Origin: Pseudidiomarina aestuarii | Lineage (GTDB): Bacteria; Pseudomonadota; Gammaproteobacteria; Enterobacterales; Alteromonadaceae | Assembly: GCF_003987355.1 (NCBI RefSeq) | Contig: NZ_PIPR01000001.1 | Span: forward strand, 1,054,001 to 1,118,000 | Length of the DNA stretch: 64,000 bases | Direction of reading: 5' to 3' | Shown: positions 52,122 to 62,702 of the stretch, piece by piece | How the letters are laid out: each line of letters begins with the position of its first letter | Position numbering within the stretch: position 1 is the first letter of the stretch | Notes under the pieces: generated by a model | What the model saw: the letters and a program-made list of their open reading frames with translations, nothing else | Databases searched by the model: none | Told to the model about the DNA's origin: nothing | Made by a program: the position numbers and the translations under genes

Positions 52122-53006
52122 ATGGCATATCGTCCCAAAACAACATTAGAACAATGGCGTGCTTTCCAAGCCGTCATTGATGAGGGAGGCTATGCCCATG
52201 CAGCGGCGACACTCAATAAAAGTCAGTCGTCGTTGAACCATGCGGTGGCGAAATTACAACAGCAACTCGGGGTCGAATTGCTGCGAGTCGTCGGTCGCAA
52301 AGCTGAACTGACTCCACATGGTGAAGTCATGTTGCGGCGCTCACGCCAACTCACCGTGTATGCTCAGGAACTGGAGCAACTAGCCGACAACCTTAAGCAG
52401 GGCTGGGAGCCGCATGTTAACCTGGCCTTGGAGATGGCATTTGATCGCCAGCAGTTGCTCCCTGTGCTGCAAGAGTTTCAGTTGCATAGTCGCGGCAGCC
52501 GATTATCTATTGTCGACACGGTGCTCACCGGCTCTATTGAACATATTCGTGAACAAACGGCTGATATTGTTGTGACGCACCAACTCCCCAAAGGCTATAT
52601 CGGTGAGCCCATACAAGGCTATGTGTTGGAGTTATGGGTTGCAAATACGCATCCGCTGGCACAACTCGAGCAGCCACTCAATCCAGAGGTCTTAAGTCAG
52701 TTCTTACAGATCGTCATTCGTGATACCGCACGGGAACCGATTGAACAAGAAGGTTGGCTCAAAGCTGAGCAGCGCTGGACCGTCGACCACTTTGCAGAGG
52801 CATTGCAGCTGGTCGAGGCTGGTATTGGCTTTTGCTGGTTACCCCCATTTGTGACGCGCGAGCGAACAGGATTGACGCAACTGACTCTTGAGGGCAGTCG
52901 GCGTCGGCAAGGCAGCCTCTATTTAGTGCTCCCCAAAAACGAGAAAACCGGACCTTGCGCCCGGTTACTCTATCAACTGATGCTGACAACACTCGCGTTA
53001 AACTAA
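52122..53006 (+). CDS. LysR family transcriptional regulator
   Basis: 294 aa, start ATG 52122 with AGGAAG upstream. Winged-helix DNA-binding domain at 10-70 ([36 protein letters not shown]), then a substrate-binding-type domain from about 95. Target genes are not evident; it sits between cmoB and galU and overlaps galU by 9 bases at the 3' end. Confidence 0.92.
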   Translation: MAYRPKTTLEQWRAFQAVIDEGGYAHAAATLNKSQSSLNHAVAKLQQQLGVELLRVVGRKAELTPHGEVMLRRSRQLTVYAQELEQLADNLKQGWEPHVNLALEMAFDRQQLLPVLQEFQLHSRGSRLSIVDTVLTGSIEHIREQTADIVVTHQLPKGYIGEPIQGYVLELWVANTHPLAQLEQPLNPEVLSQFLQIVIRDTAREPIEQEGWLKAEQRWTVDHFAEALQLVEAGIGFCWLPPFVTRERTGLTQLTLEGSRRRQGSLYLVLPKNEKTGPCARLLYQLMLTTLALN

Positions 53007-53882
53007 ATCATGTAGCCAACGTTTTAGGTCTGCACCAATACCGCCATGCCGCAAGGCATGTTCAATAAAGGCTTTGGTATAACCTAGTTTGTTGCCACAG
53101 TCATGACTACGCCCTTTCATATAATAGGCAGACATGGGTTGTTGCTTCAATAACATCGCCATCGCATCCGTCAATTGAATCTCATTACCGGCACCAACTG
53201 GTGTCTTTTCCAATAATGACCACAACTGGGCTGGAAACACATAACGCCCGACCACAGCTAAGTCTGATGGCGCCGACTCTACAGGTGGCTTCTCAACCAG
53301 CTGTTGAATGCCAGCTGTTTGGCCCGCTTGCAACTGCACGCCGCCAATGTCAGCAATACCGTATTGATTGACCATATGTTTAGGTACTTGCTCGACCATG
53401 ACTTGCGCAGCATTGGTGGAGTTAAAATTCGTCACCATCTCCGCTAAATTATCGCGGGTTAAGTCACAGCTCGCCGAGTCCACTAACACGTCTGGCAATA
53501 CAACCGCGAAAGGTTCATCACCAACCAAAGGACGAGCGCATAACACAGCATGCCCCAATCCTTTCGCCACACCTTGGCGAACCGGCATAATGGTCACGCC
53601 GCGAGGACGAAGACTTTGAATTTCGTCCAACAAAGCTTGCTTGTTGCGTTCTGCTAACGTTGCTTCCAGTTCGTAGTAAGTATCGAAATGGTTTTCGATA
53701 GCTCCCTTACTCGAATGCGTCACCAGAATAATATCGGTCAAGCCTGCCGCCGCGCATTCCTCAATGATGTATTGAATCAATGGGCGATCCACCAACGGTA
53801 GCATTTCTTTCGCTATCGCTTTTGTGGCTGGCAGCATGCGGGTCCCAAGACCCGCTACCGGTATGACAACTTTCTTAACCAT
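52998..53882 (-). CDS. galU: UTP-glucose-1-phosphate uridylyltransferase
   Basis: 294 aa from ATG 53882 (AAGGAC before it). Makes UDP-glucose for surface sugars. N-terminal [26 protein letters not shown] is the nucleotide-binding signature; [13 protein letters not shown] and EIQLTDAM follow. Convergent with the LysR gene and overlapping its end. Confidence 0.95.
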   Translation of the reverse strand: MVKKVVIPVAGLGTRMLPATKAIAKEMLPLVDRPLIQYIIEECAAAGLTDIILVTHSSKGAIENHFDTYYELEATLAERNKQALLDEIQSLRPRGVTIMPVRQGVAKGLGHAVLCARPLVGDEPFAVVLPDVLVDSASCDLTRDNLAEMVTNFNSTNAAQVMVEQVPKHMVNQYGIADIGGVQLQAGQTAGIQQLVEKPPVESAPSDLAVVGRYVFPAQLWSLLEKTPVGAGNEIQLTDAMAMLLKQQPMSAYYMKGRSHDCGNKLGYTKAFIEHALRHGGIGADLKRWLHDLV

Positions 53883-53892
53883 ACAAAGTCCT

Positions 53893-55383
53893 TTATTTTT
53901 TCGCGTCGCCAATTCCTTCGTGCTCAGCGACCGCTTCCATTTCTTGCTCTAGACCTTCAGCTGTGGTGGTTGGCTCCATGCGCTCAGCGCCATGCATCCA
54001 ACGCACTAACATGCCTGAAATCATCCACAATACCAAGCCAAACGCGACCAAGCCAACCGCAATACCACCGAACACGACCAGCAAGCCAGAATACTCTGGA
54101 TTCAGGCCAATGCTAGCCGCTAACTCTTGTGAGAAAGTCAGTTGATCAGCGGTTTCAGAGAATGCGCCAATCTCACCCGCAATTTTACTTGCAATAGCTG
54201 GCATCAGGAACCAAATACCCATGACCAACGATGCTAGGCGCAGTGGGGCTAGCTTAGTCATCAACGACAAACCAACCGGGGAGATACATAACTCACCCAA
54301 GGTATGGAATAAGTACGCCAGTACCAGCCACATCATATTGGCTTTGCCCGTGGTTTGAATTTCAAATAGACCCAAAATCAGGAATACGAAACCTAGCGCG
54401 GTGAGCAACAAACCAACGAACACTTTAATGGGTGCATCTGGGCTCTTGTCGCGCTTGTTCAAGTACACCCATAGGAAAGAGAAAATGGGCGCAAACAATA
54501 AGATAAAGAGTGGGTTTAATGACTGGAAATAACCAGCTGGAATAATGCTATCACCCCAACTACGGTCGGTGTAACGATCAGCGTAGATGTTCATCAAACC
54601 ACCCGCTTGCTCAAACGCTAACCAGAATACAGTGACGAAAACGAACAAAAATAGGATAACGCGCAAACGGTCAAATTCAATTTTGGTCAGGGGTTGCTTC
54701 TTGCCGCCACTGTTCGCGATGTCTTGCTTCGCACCCGGGATTTTACCCACATCACCCAAATAACGCTGGAAGAAGAATACTTGGGTCAACACCGCTAACG
54801 TCATACCGACGCCGGCAGCGAAATAGCCCCAACGCCAACCGAAGTCAGGGCTCTCACCCAGCGTTGAGGTAATAAATGGCGCAATAAAGGCACCTAAGTT
54901 AATACCCATGTAGAAGATTGAGAAGGCACTATCTCGACGCGCATCACCGCGCGGATACAGATCACCGACAATGGTGGAGATGTTCGGCTTGAACATACCG
55001 TTACCGGCAATCAATAAGCCCAAACCGACGTAAAATAGGTCAATACTGTGCGGCGTTGCCATAAAGAGCACAAACTGACCGGCCGCCATCAAAATACCAC
55101 CGAGTAAAATCGAGAGCCGTTGGCCCAAGAAGTTATCGGCCAACCAACCACCAATAATCGGTGTGAAATAAACCAATCCGGTATAGGTGGCATACAACGA
55201 CAGTGCGTCTGCGTCGCTCATACCAAAACCAGGGTTCAAGCCCTCAGTGGCTGCAACCAAAGTGAGTACTAACAAAGCCCGCATACCATAGTAGGAGAAT
55301 CGCTCCCACATTTCAGAGGTAAACAGAATATAAAGGCCTTTCGGATGACCCCAGAGTGTTGAATTGGATGGCGCTTGGCTCAT
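53893..55383 (-). CDS. POT family peptide:H+ symporter
   Basis: 496 aa MFS transporter from ATG 55383 (GAGGAAG upstream). About 14 helices. The ExxER-type motif is in [17 protein letters not shown] on helix 1; [15 protein letters not shown] (PTR2 signature region) and [12 protein letters not shown] follow. Imports di- and tripeptides. 10 bases upstream of galU in its direction. Confidence 0.93.
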   Translation of the reverse strand: MSQAPSNSTLWGHPKGLYILFTSEMWERFSYYGMRALLVLTLVAATEGLNPGFGMSDADALSLYATYTGLVYFTPIIGGWLADNFLGQRLSILLGGILMAAGQFVLFMATPHSIDLFYVGLGLLIAGNGMFKPNISTIVGDLYPRGDARRDSAFSIFYMGINLGAFIAPFITSTLGESPDFGWRWGYFAAGVGMTLAVLTQVFFFQRYLGDVGKIPGAKQDIANSGGKKQPLTKIEFDRLRVILFLFVFVTVFWLAFEQAGGLMNIYADRYTDRSWGDSIIPAGYFQSLNPLFILLFAPIFSFLWVYLNKRDKSPDAPIKVFVGLLLTALGFVFLILGLFEIQTTGKANMMWLVLAYLFHTLGELCISPVGLSLMTKLAPLRLASLVMGIWFLMPAIASKIAGEIGAFSETADQLTFSQELAASIGLNPEYSGLLVVFGGIAVGLVAFGLVLWMISGMLVRWMHGAERMEPTTTAEGLEQEMEAVAEHEGIGDAKK

Positions 55384-55473
55384 ACAACTTCCTCGTTGTG
55401 TAATTGATTTATTATTATCGAGCGGTTGTTTCACAACCGAATCGTTTTCGAGATGACGGGCTTTTATAACGCA

Positions 55474-55498
55474 AGAACCTTGCTAGGTGCAAGGTTCT
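55474..55498 (-). terminator. Hairpin after mlaA
   Basis: AGAACCTTGC (55474-55483) and GCAAGGTTCT (55489-55498), a perfect 10-base stem with a 5-base loop, about 35 bases after the mlaA stop. The T run beyond is poor, so it may be a processed 3' end more than a strict terminator. Confidence 0.5.
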
Positions 55499-55532
55499 CG
55501 CGCTAATTCACGGGATATTAAGGTCAAGGACG

Positions 55533-56285
55533 CTAGAATTGATCGTAAAAGTCGTCGCCTAGGTCCTCTTCATAATCTGGAACGGGTTCTGGAGGTGGGT
55601 TGCCGTCGTAGACTTTGTTACGCCAGTTTTGGAAGTAAGCCTCACGTAAGAAGCTATACGAATCGAGCGAGTTTTCCATTAACCGGTCTTGCTCCATGAG
55701 TCGCAACCGTGTGTCGAGCGCTTTCACGATCCACCGCCCAGCGCTGACGGGTCCGCTCAAATTGTCGAGTGGGAAATATAAGCCATCGACGACATCACCA
55801 CCGCGATCAACTGGGACTGTCGGCCCAACCAAAGGTAGCATCAAGTAAGGCCCGGAGCCGACGCCCCAAGTTGCTAACACCTCACCGAAACCTTCTTGGC
55901 GTTGCGTCAATCCCATGGGTGTTGCCACGTCGAATAGACCTGCCAATCCAATTGTACTGTTGATGGTGAACCGCCATAAGGTCACGCCTGCATCACTAAC
56001 CTTGCCCTGCAGCAAATTGTTGACGAAAGACGCAGGCTCTTCAAGGTTATCCACCACGTTGCGCAAACCTTGGCGACCTGGCTCAGGGATTTTCCCATAC
56101 GCAAGTGCGGCGGGCTTTAAAACAGCTTTATCCAGCGCATCATTAAATTTCCATACACTGCGGTTGGTTTCTTCAAAGGGGTCGCGCGGATCGGCATAAG
56201 GATCATCAGGCGCGGTTGCGCAGCCACCGAGTACTAGGGCGGCACCAAGCACCAACCAACGTCCTAATTGTTTTACATCACGCAC
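55533..56285 (-). CDS. mlaA: Phospholipid-retrograde transport lipoprotein MlaA (VacJ)
   Basis: 250 aa from GTG 56285, with AAGGAG 6 bases before; the longer frame from 56339 is not supported. Lipobox LVLGGC. Typical segments are DPFEETNRSVWKFNDALDKAVLKP, VPEPGRQGLRNVVDNLEEP-like and GEVLATWGVGSGPYLMLPLVGP. Outer membrane part of the Mla system that removes surface phospholipid. It follows ccmI by 16 bases. Confidence 0.94.
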   Translation of the reverse strand: MRDVKQLGRWLVLGAALVLGGCATAPDDPYADPRDPFEETNRSVWKFNDALDKAVLKPAALAYGKIPEPGRQGLRNVVDNLEEPASFVNNLLQGKVSDAGVTLWRFTINSTIGLAGLFDVATPMGLTQRQEGFGEVLATWGVGSGPYLMLPLVGPTVPVDRGGDVVDGLYFPLDNLSGPVSAGRWIVKALDTRLRLMEQDRLMENSLDSYSFLREAYFQNWRNKVYDGNPPPEPVPDYEEDLGDDFYDQF

Positions 56286-56301
56286 AATCGACTCCTTTTG
56301 T

Positions 56302-57537
56302 TTAATTCGTTTTCGCCGCGGCTGGGACCCGTTGGTCAATCACCAACTCCACAGCTTGCCCCGGCTTAGCCTCTATCAAAACCGCTGTCGCGTTTAAGTC
56401 GCCGGGTTGCGCGTCTATTTGTTCATCACTTGAGATACGCGCCATCACCTGCCATTGGTTCAATGTCGACAACCGAATGTCCGGTAACATCGCATTCGCA
56501 TCCGACAAAGTCACCCGCACTGGCCACTGCTCGAGAGACTGCCTGACCACTGCAGCGGGCATGGGTGGACCATTCGGATCACGCACATAAACAAAGATTG
56601 TTGCGTTATTGGGAATTTGGTCGCGCAACGCATCGGTAATAGTGACCGTAACCGATAATTCTAAACTTGCCGCAGCTTGACGCTGCTCTGCATCGGCAAT
56701 CGCTTGCTGCACCGCTTGTGCCTGCTCACTATCTGCCGAGAGCTGTCGCGCCAACAAACGCCAAGCACTCGCCGCTTCCGCCCAATCTTGCTGCTGAAAT
56801 GCGACAAAACCGAGTAAGGACAATCCTTCGGTGTTGGTCGGGTCTTGCGCTAATAGGCGAGCAAGTAAGCGAGCTGCTCGGCCTAAATATTCATCATCGC
56901 CCGTCTGCAACAATAACTGCGCATAGTTTAACAAAGTCGCCGCTCGGTCCGGGTTCAATTGGTAGGATTTTTCGTAAGCATTTATTGCTTCTTCGGTTTG
57001 TTGCATGGCCGTCATCACGCGCCCATAAACTAACCAAGCGACCGGATCATCGGGGGCTACCGCTAGTTTTTGACGCAAGCCGAGCGCGAACGTTTGTAGC
57101 TCTTCGGGGGTCGTTTGCGCAGCCGAGTCGCCGAGTACTTTACGACCGAGTTCAGGCAGTGCTTCAATGGCTTGGTCAGCTTGCTGTTGCTGCTGCCAGC
57201 CACCAAAAAAGGCATATAAAACCACACTCAATATCAGGACTAGCGCGGCTGGAAACCAAATGGATCGTCCCACTTGAATATCTTCCACCTGTTCAAGTTC
57301 GCTATTCTCCGATACAAAACGACGGTCCAAATCGACCAGCGCTTGTCGAGCGGCGTTCTCGGTCAATAATCCATCGGTTTGCTCGTTGGCTATTTCCTGT
57401 TGCCGCTGCTCATAAAGTTCACGATTGACCTGCAAGCGAGTACGTTGTTCTTCATGTTGCCGACGTCCCGACAACAACAACCAAGCCGCACCCACCAAGC
57501 CAGTGCCAACAGCCGCTATCCACAAATAATAACTCAT
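56302..57537 (-). CDS. ccmI: Cytochrome c biogenesis protein CcmI
   Basis: 411 aa. Two membrane helices (about 3-22 and 93-113) with a cytoplasmic loop between, then a periplasmic TPR domain (about 150-280) that holds apocytochrome c, and a C-terminal beta domain (LSVTVTITDALRDQIPNNATIFVYVRDP). Last of the ccm genes. Confidence 0.92.
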   Translation of the reverse strand: MSYYLWIAAVGTGLVGAAWLLLSGRRQHEEQRTRLQVNRELYEQRQQEIANEQTDGLLTENAARQALVDLDRRFVSENSELEQVEDIQVGRSIWFPAALVLILSVVLYAFFGGWQQQQQADQAIEALPELGRKVLGDSAAQTTPEELQTFALGLRQKLAVAPDDPVAWLVYGRVMTAMQQTEEAINAYEKSYQLNPDRAATLLNYAQLLLQTGDDEYLGRAARLLARLLAQDPTNTEGLSLLGFVAFQQQDWAEAASAWRLLARQLSADSEQAQAVQQAIADAEQRQAAASLELSVTVTITDALRDQIPNNATIFVYVRDPNGPPMPAAVVRQSLEQWPVRVTLSDANAMLPDIRLSTLNQWQVMARISSDEQIDAQPGDLNATAVLIEAKPGQAVELVIDQRVPAAAKTN

Positions 57538-57540
57538 GTA

Positions 57541-58008
57541 TTAATCCTGTTTGCGCAAGGCGTCTAACCGCGCTTGCTCCTCAGCGGTTAACTGCTCATC
57601 ATCAACCTGTGTTTGCCGACGGCGCACGCTCACCACAATCACCAAAGCGCCAATAACGACCACTGCTGATGGTAAGACCCACAACACCAAAGTGCTGGTT
57701 TGCACGGGGGGCTGGTAATACGCAAAATCGCCATAACGGGTCACCATATACTCGATGACGTCACGCTTGGAGGCACCCGCTTGCACCATGGCATAGGTAC
57801 GATCCCGAAGGTCCTTCGCGAGCGGCGCATCCGAATCAGCTATGGATTGATTCTGGCACTTCGGGCACCGCAGCTCATCGATGAGTTCGCGAAATAAAGC
57901 TTCTTTTGCTGGATCGTCAAATTGATAGGTTTCCAGATTTGCCGCTGCTATTGAGAACGACAACAATACGGCGCTGATCAACGCACACCGACGGAGTACG
58001 CGCGTCAT
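57541..58008 (-). CDS. ccmH: Cytochrome c maturation protein CcmH
   Basis: 155 aa. Signal or anchor helix, then LIDELRCPKCQNQSIADSDAPLAKDLR with the redox pair CPKC, and a second helix (about 107-127). Reduces apocytochrome thiols. Overlaps ccmG by 4 bases. Confidence 0.94.
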   Translation of the reverse strand: MTRVLRRCALISAVLLSFSIAAANLETYQFDDPAKEALFRELIDELRCPKCQNQSIADSDAPLAKDLRDRTYAMVQAGASKRDVIEYMVTRYGDFAYYQPPVQTSTLVLWVLPSAVVVIGALVIVVSVRRRQTQVDDEQLTAEEQARLDALRKQD

Positions 58009-58574
58009 GATGCACCTCCAGATTGCGCTTCCACGAGAGCCCGATAACGTTGACCGAGCTCACCGGCCCAGACGCGCTCATTGACGTCACCGACATGGCG
58101 GTAATGCACTACGCCATCGGCATCAATCAGGAAAGTCTCTGGAGCACCATAAACCCCAAAGTCGAGCGCAACACTGCCCATTTCATCGAACAAATTGAGT
58201 TGGTATGGGTCACCCAAGGTATTGAGCCAATTCACGGCTTTAGCACGCGAGTCATCTTTATAATTGAGCCCGATAATGGCAACGCCCTTTGCCGCGAGCT
58301 GATTCAGGTACTCGTGTTCAGCGCGGCAGGTTGGACACCAAGTTGCCCAAACATTCAGCAGGACAACCTGACCGGTTAAAACGCTTTGGTCATGCAAAGT
58401 CTCGGGTTGATAAATATCAGGTAGCACAAACTCGGGCACCGGCTTGCCAACCAACGCTGAACTAAGTTCCGTTGGATCTGAGAACAAACCGCGCAGTAAA
58501 AAGCCCACTAGCACGATAAATATCACCAGGGGGATCGCTAGAATCGCGATACGCATCGCCCGTCCTTCTGTCAT
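58005..58574 (-). CDS. ccmG: Thiol:disulfide interchange protein CcmG (DsbE)
   Basis: 189 aa with an N-terminal anchor helix and a thioredoxin domain with NVWATWCPTCRAEH (active CPTC) and GAPETFLIDADGVVHYRHVG. Keeps CcmH reduced. Start overlaps the ccmF stop. Confidence 0.95.
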   Translation of the reverse strand: MTEGRAMRIAILAIPLVIFIVLVGFLLRGLFSDPTELSSALVGKPVPEFVLPDIYQPETLHDQSVLTGQVVLLNVWATWCPTCRAEHEYLNQLAAKGVAIIGLNYKDDSRAKAVNWLNTLGDPYQLNLFDEMGSVALDFGVYGAPETFLIDADGVVHYRHVGDVNERVWAGELGQRYRALVEAQSGGAS

Positions 58575-60532
58575 ACCGACGCCTCCACTGCTACTCTGCG
58601 ACTGGCACGGTAACGCTTATCACTCATAGCTAATGCGCCACCCAACGCCATCAAAATGGCACCGAGCCAGATCCAACGCACCATTGGCTTCACATAAATG
58701 CGCACGGCCCAAGCATCACTATTGTCGAGGGGTTCACCCAAGGCAACATAGAGGTCGCGGGTAAATCCTGCGTCTAAGCCAACTTCCGTCATACTGGTTC
58801 GTTGTACGGTGTAAAAGCGCTTCTCGGTAATCAACTCAGAGACAATGCGGTTGTCCCGACGCACTATGAATTCGGCGTGATCGGCGATGTAATTCGGACC
58901 TTGCACTTGGCTCAGCTCGCGAAACTCAAAGTTATAACCTTGCACTGTAACTGAATCACCGGGCGCTAAACGCACATCGCGCTCAACTTCGTATTGACTC
59001 ACTGCAGCAATACCAATCAAGGTCACAGCAAAACCGAGATGCCCGAGTACCATGCCCCAATGACTACGACCGAGGCGCGTCAAACTCGCTAGCCCCTGCC
59101 CCCGTTGTTGAATCCGCTGCTTCAATTCGGTGACGAGGCACAACACAATCCAAAAGGCTAATAACAAGCCCAAGACCGCCATGCCTTGCACCGTGTCGGC
59201 CAAAATAGACGGCAATAAGAATGCCAAACCAACCGCTAACACCAGCGCCAATACCAATTCGTTGCGCAGCGGCGCGAGTTGCTGACGACGCCAACGAAAC
59301 AACGGCCCCAGCCCCATAAAGAAGACAAATGGAACAATCAGATAGGTAAACATCTGATTAAAGAACGGAACGCCGATGGAGATTGAACCCAAACCCAGTT
59401 CTTTGTGCACCAGCGGTAACAAGGTTCCGACCAGCACCACCACAGTCGCGGCAATCAGCAAAATATTGTTCGACAGCAGTAACACTTCACGTGAAGCGAC
59501 ATCATACTTGGTCTGTGAATTCACTGAGCTCGCGCGCAACGCATATAACAATAGCGAGCCGCCAATCACGATGACTAATAATGCCAAAATGAAGAGTCCG
59601 CGTGCGGGGTCGGTCGCAAAAGCATGCACCGAAACAATAACACCTGAGCGCACCAAAAAGGTGCCCAGCAAACTGAGACTAAACGCGGAAATCGCAAGTA
59701 GTACAGTCCACGCTTTAAAGGTGCCTCGCTTCTCAGTAACCGCCAACGAATGCATCAACGCCGTGCCGACTAGCCAAGGCATAAAGCTTGCATTCTCAAC
59801 CGGATCCCAGAACCACCAGCCACCCCAGCCTAGTTCGTAGTATGCCCACCAACTGCCAATAGCAATGCCGAGCGTCAAAAACGCCCATGCTGCAGTTGCC
59901 CAAGGTCGCGACCAGCGAGCCCAGGCAGCATCCAACTTACCCGTTAACAAAGCTGCTATGGCAAAGGCGAAAGCTACCGAAAACCCGACGTACCCCATAT
60001 ACAATAGAGGCGGATGTATAATCATACCCGGATCTTGCAACAGTGGATTCAAGTCCCGACCATCAACAGGAATAAGTGGCAGCGTGCGTTCAAACGGATT
60101 AGAGACCGAAATCATGAACGAGTAGAAACCTACGCTAATCAATCCCAGAATCGCTAGAACTCGAGCCATCATGCTCACCGGCATGCGTTTGGAGAATATC
60201 GCAACGGCGGCTATCCAACCCGCTTGCATCAGCATCCACAGTAGGAATGAACCCTCATGCGAACCCCAGACTGCGGTAATTCGGTAAGCTAAGGGTAATT
60301 GTGAATTGGAGTTGGCTGCGACGTAATAAATACTGAAATCATTCACGACAAACGCCCAAGTCAGCGCAATATAAGCCAGTAGCGTAAAGATAAACTGGCC
60401 ATAGGCTAACGGGCGTGCCAACAACATCGCGCCACTGTGGCCTTTGTAGGCGCCCCAGAGCGGATAAATACCTAGTATCAATGAAAAGGCTAGCGCTACG
60501 GCTAGCGTCATTTGTCCAAATTCAGCTAGCAT
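58571..60532 (-). CDS. ccmF: Haem lyase subunit CcmF
   Basis: 653 aa with about 15 helices. The tryptophan-rich haem motif is in YELGWGGWWFWDPVENASFMPWLVGTALMHS; conserved histidines flank it. Transfers haem from CcmE to apocytochrome c. Confidence 0.96.
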   Translation of the reverse strand: MLAEFGQMTLAVALAFSLILGIYPLWGAYKGHSGAMLLARPLAYGQFIFTLLAYIALTWAFVVNDFSIYYVAANSNSQLPLAYRITAVWGSHEGSFLLWMLMQAGWIAAVAIFSKRMPVSMMARVLAILGLISVGFYSFMISVSNPFERTLPLIPVDGRDLNPLLQDPGMIIHPPLLYMGYVGFSVAFAFAIAALLTGKLDAAWARWSRPWATAAWAFLTLGIAIGSWWAYYELGWGGWWFWDPVENASFMPWLVGTALMHSLAVTEKRGTFKAWTVLLAISAFSLSLLGTFLVRSGVIVSVHAFATDPARGLFILALLVIVIGGSLLLYALRASSVNSQTKYDVASREVLLLSNNILLIAATVVVLVGTLLPLVHKELGLGSISIGVPFFNQMFTYLIVPFVFFMGLGPLFRWRRQQLAPLRNELVLALVLAVGLAFLLPSILADTVQGMAVLGLLLAFWIVLCLVTELKQRIQQRGQGLASLTRLGRSHWGMVLGHLGFAVTLIGIAAVSQYEVERDVRLAPGDSVTVQGYNFEFRELSQVQGPNYIADHAEFIVRRDNRIVSELITEKRFYTVQRTSMTEVGLDAGFTRDLYVALGEPLDNSDAWAVRIYVKPMVRWIWLGAILMALGGALAMSDKRYRASRRVAVEASV

Positions 60533-60534
60533 GC

Positions 60535-61062
60535 TTAATACCCGCCTTCGCTATCATTCGCGCTATCTTGCTCGGCCTCGCTCGAACGAGGAAATGCCTC
60601 TGCCGAGTTTGGATCCACGTGCTTGATACCTTTCATTGCTTCGGCAATCTCGGGCGGTAAATATTCTTCATCGTGCTTGGCGAGTACTTCGGTGGCTTGT
60701 AGAACGGTTGGCTCGATTAGCACCCCTTGTGCCACAATACCTTGTCCCTCGCGGAATAAATCTGGCAGGATACCCGTATAATTCACCGTCACTTCAGGTC
60801 CAATGTCGGTTACTCGGAAGCTCACCTCGAGCGTTTCGGGATCCCGTCGTACCGAACCTTCAACCACCATGCCACCTAACCGTAACCGCTGACCGACTTC
60901 GGGTTTACGCAAGTCTTTGCCTTTACCCTCAACCAGCTCACTTGGTGTATAGAACAAATCGATATTTTCATTGAGCGCCGTCAAAATCAGTCCCGCTGAC
61001 AAAGCAACACCGGTAATCAAGACCAACACCCAAACTAATCGTTTCTTTCGACGTGGTATCAT
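60535..61062 (-). CDS. ccmE: Haem chaperone CcmE
   Basis: 175 aa. One membrane helix (about 9-27) and an OB-fold domain. The haem-binding His is in the [13 protein letters not shown] segment (HxxxY type). The tail is acidic. Its start shares bases with the ccmD stop. Confidence 0.95.
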   Translation of the reverse strand: MIPRRKKRLVWVLVLITGVALSAGLILTALNENIDLFYTPSELVEGKGKDLRKPEVGQRLRLGGMVVEGSVRRDPETLEVSFRVTDIGPEVTVNYTGILPDLFREGQGIVAQGVLIEPTVLQATEVLAKHDEEYLPPEIAEAMKGIKHVDPNSAEAFPRSSEAEQDSANDSEGGY

Positions 61063-61268
61063 CAGCGACTGCGCTCCTGCTTTTGACGGCGTGCCAAGCG
61101 CTCTTGGCGACGCATGTGATCAGCACAGGCTTTTTCAAGGTGCCGGCGCGCAACGACGCTGCGTAACACCAATAAGCCAAGGCCGAGAAAAGTGCCTCCG
61201 AAGGCAAGCCAGACAAAGAAGCCATAGCCGCCCATCACAATAAATTCTTGGAACGAAGAAAAGGCCAT
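61062..61268 (-). CDS. ccmD: Cytochrome c maturation protein CcmD
   Basis: 68 aa from ATG 61268 (the longer frame from 61310 lies inside ccmC). One membrane helix (about 11-33) and a basic tail rich in Arg and Lys. Helps release CcmE from the ABC complex. TAATG overlap with ccmC. Confidence 0.9.
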   Translation of the reverse strand: MAFSSFQEFIVMGGYGFFVWLAFGGTFLGLGLLVLRSVVARRHLEKACADHMRRQERLARRQKQERSR

Positions 61269-62017
61269 CAGTTCAATTTCTCCTGTCCGATTAACTCCTG
61301 TTGAACCCACGGCCGATGCAATTCTTGGCGCAATATTTCATGCCGCAAACGCCAGCAAATCATTGCCGCTGTGAACAACGCAAATCCTAACAAGCAAATC
61401 AGTAGTGGAATGAGCATGCTGGTTGCCATCGATGGCTTCTCAAATTTGGTGATGGTCGCGCCTTGATGCAAAGTATTCCACCAGTACACCGAGTAATGAA
61501 TAATGGGTACGTTCACAACACCCACGAGCGCCAAAATACCAGCCGCTTTAGCGCCGGTGCGCTTATCATCAAACGCATAATAAAGCGCCAAAACGCCCAA
61601 ATATAGAAACAGTAAAATAAGTTGCGACGTTAAGCGCGCATCCCATTCCCACCAGGTGCCCCACATCGGTTTGCCCCATACGGCACCGGTAAACAACGAG
61701 ACTGCTGTGAGCACCGCGCCCACTGGCGCGATGGCGGCAATCGCCCACTCTGCCGTACGTATTTGCCACACCAGAGCTATCAGTGCAGTGATGGCCATGC
61801 CCGTATAGGCACCCATCGAGAAAATGGCGGCAGGAACATGAATATAAATGATGCGATAGCTGTCGCCCTGTTGATAGTCTGGCGGTGCAAAGGCAAGTCC
61901 CCAGACAATGCCCACCAACAAACTCAGCGCGGCACTTATGGCCAACCAAGGTAGCCAATGCCCGAGTAACCGATAGGTCGCTTCGCCTTTTGCGTAGGGG
62001 TGTAACCATCGCCACAT
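61268..62017 (-). CDS. ccmC: Haem exporter subunit CcmC
   Basis: 249 aa with six helices. WWD motif in WGKPMWGTWWEWDARLTSQLILLFLYLG; conserved HVP in YIHVPAAIFSMGAY. Loads haem onto CcmE. Confidence 0.96.
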   Translation of the reverse strand: MWRWLHPYAKGEATYRLLGHWLPWLAISAALSLLVGIVWGLAFAPPDYQQGDSYRIIYIHVPAAIFSMGAYTGMAITALIALVWQIRTAEWAIAAIAPVGAVLTAVSLFTGAVWGKPMWGTWWEWDARLTSQLILLFLYLGVLALYYAFDDKRTGAKAAGILALVGVVNVPIIHYSVYWWNTLHQGATITKFEKPSMATSMLIPLLICLLGFALFTAAMICWRLRHEILRQELHRPWVQQELIGQEKLN

Positions 62018-62018
62018 A

Positions 62019-62702
62019 TTAATTCACACTCACTCGAATCGCAGCCGCTACAGCCAGCGGTGCTAAAGTTAGGGTTAATACCATCAAACCAGCCAATAAT
62101 AACACTTGTCCCAGTATCGGAGCACCCACTAATGCACCTTCTACGGCTGCGCTCGCAAAGATAATTAGTGGAATAAATAGTGGCAACAGCAACAGACTCA
62201 ACAGCGCGCCACCCCGACCTAAACTTACGGTCAGCGCTGCTCCTATAGCAGTTAAAGCACTTAAGATGGGGGTTCCTAACAACAAGGTCAGCATTAGGGT
62301 TGCCCAGCCGTCCATAGGTAACTTTAATAATAACGCGCAAACCGGCGTTAAGATCACTAGTGGCAGGCCACTCAGTAACCAATGAATGATAATTTTTGCC
62401 AGCGCCGTTACCGCCAATGGCGTCGGCAACAGCACCAACTGCTCCAAGGTACCGTCGAGGTAGTCATCACGGAATAAACGCTCAGAGCCGAGTAAAGATG
62501 ATAGCAACGCCACGACCCAAATCACGCCTGCGGCAATACGACCTAACACATCAGGCCCGGGACCAACCGCCAAGGGGAATAGGGTCACTACCATTAAGAC
62601 GAACAATAATGGATTGAGAATATCGCTGCGGCGGCGCATCGCCACCCGCCAATCGCGAGCAATGATCGTTGAAATGACTTGCCAGGTGGTCACATTATTC
62701 AT
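62019..62702 (-). CDS. ccmB: Haem exporter subunit CcmB
   Basis: 227 aa from ATG 62702, which lies inside the ccmA end; the longer frame from 62711 starts at an unlikely GTG. Six helices; FRDDYLDGTLEQLVLLPTPL is typical. Membrane partner of CcmA. Confidence 0.93.
   Translation of the reverse strand: MNNVTTWQVISTIIARDWRVAMRRRSDILNPLLFVLMVVTLFPLAVGPGPDVLGRIAAGVIWVVALLSSLLGSERLFRDDYLDGTLEQLVLLPTPLAVTALAKIIIHWLLSGLPLVILTPVCALLLKLPMDGWATLMLTLLLGTPILSALTAIGAALTVSLGRGGALLSLLLLPLFIPLIIFASAAVEGALVGAPILGQVLLLAGLMVLTLTLAPLAVAAAIRVSVN

Noticed and set aside
56667-57428. A 253-codon open frame opposite ccmI
   Set aside because: It has no recognisable domain, and ccmI on the other strand is well supported. 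GC-rich third positions on one strand often leave long empty frames on the other.
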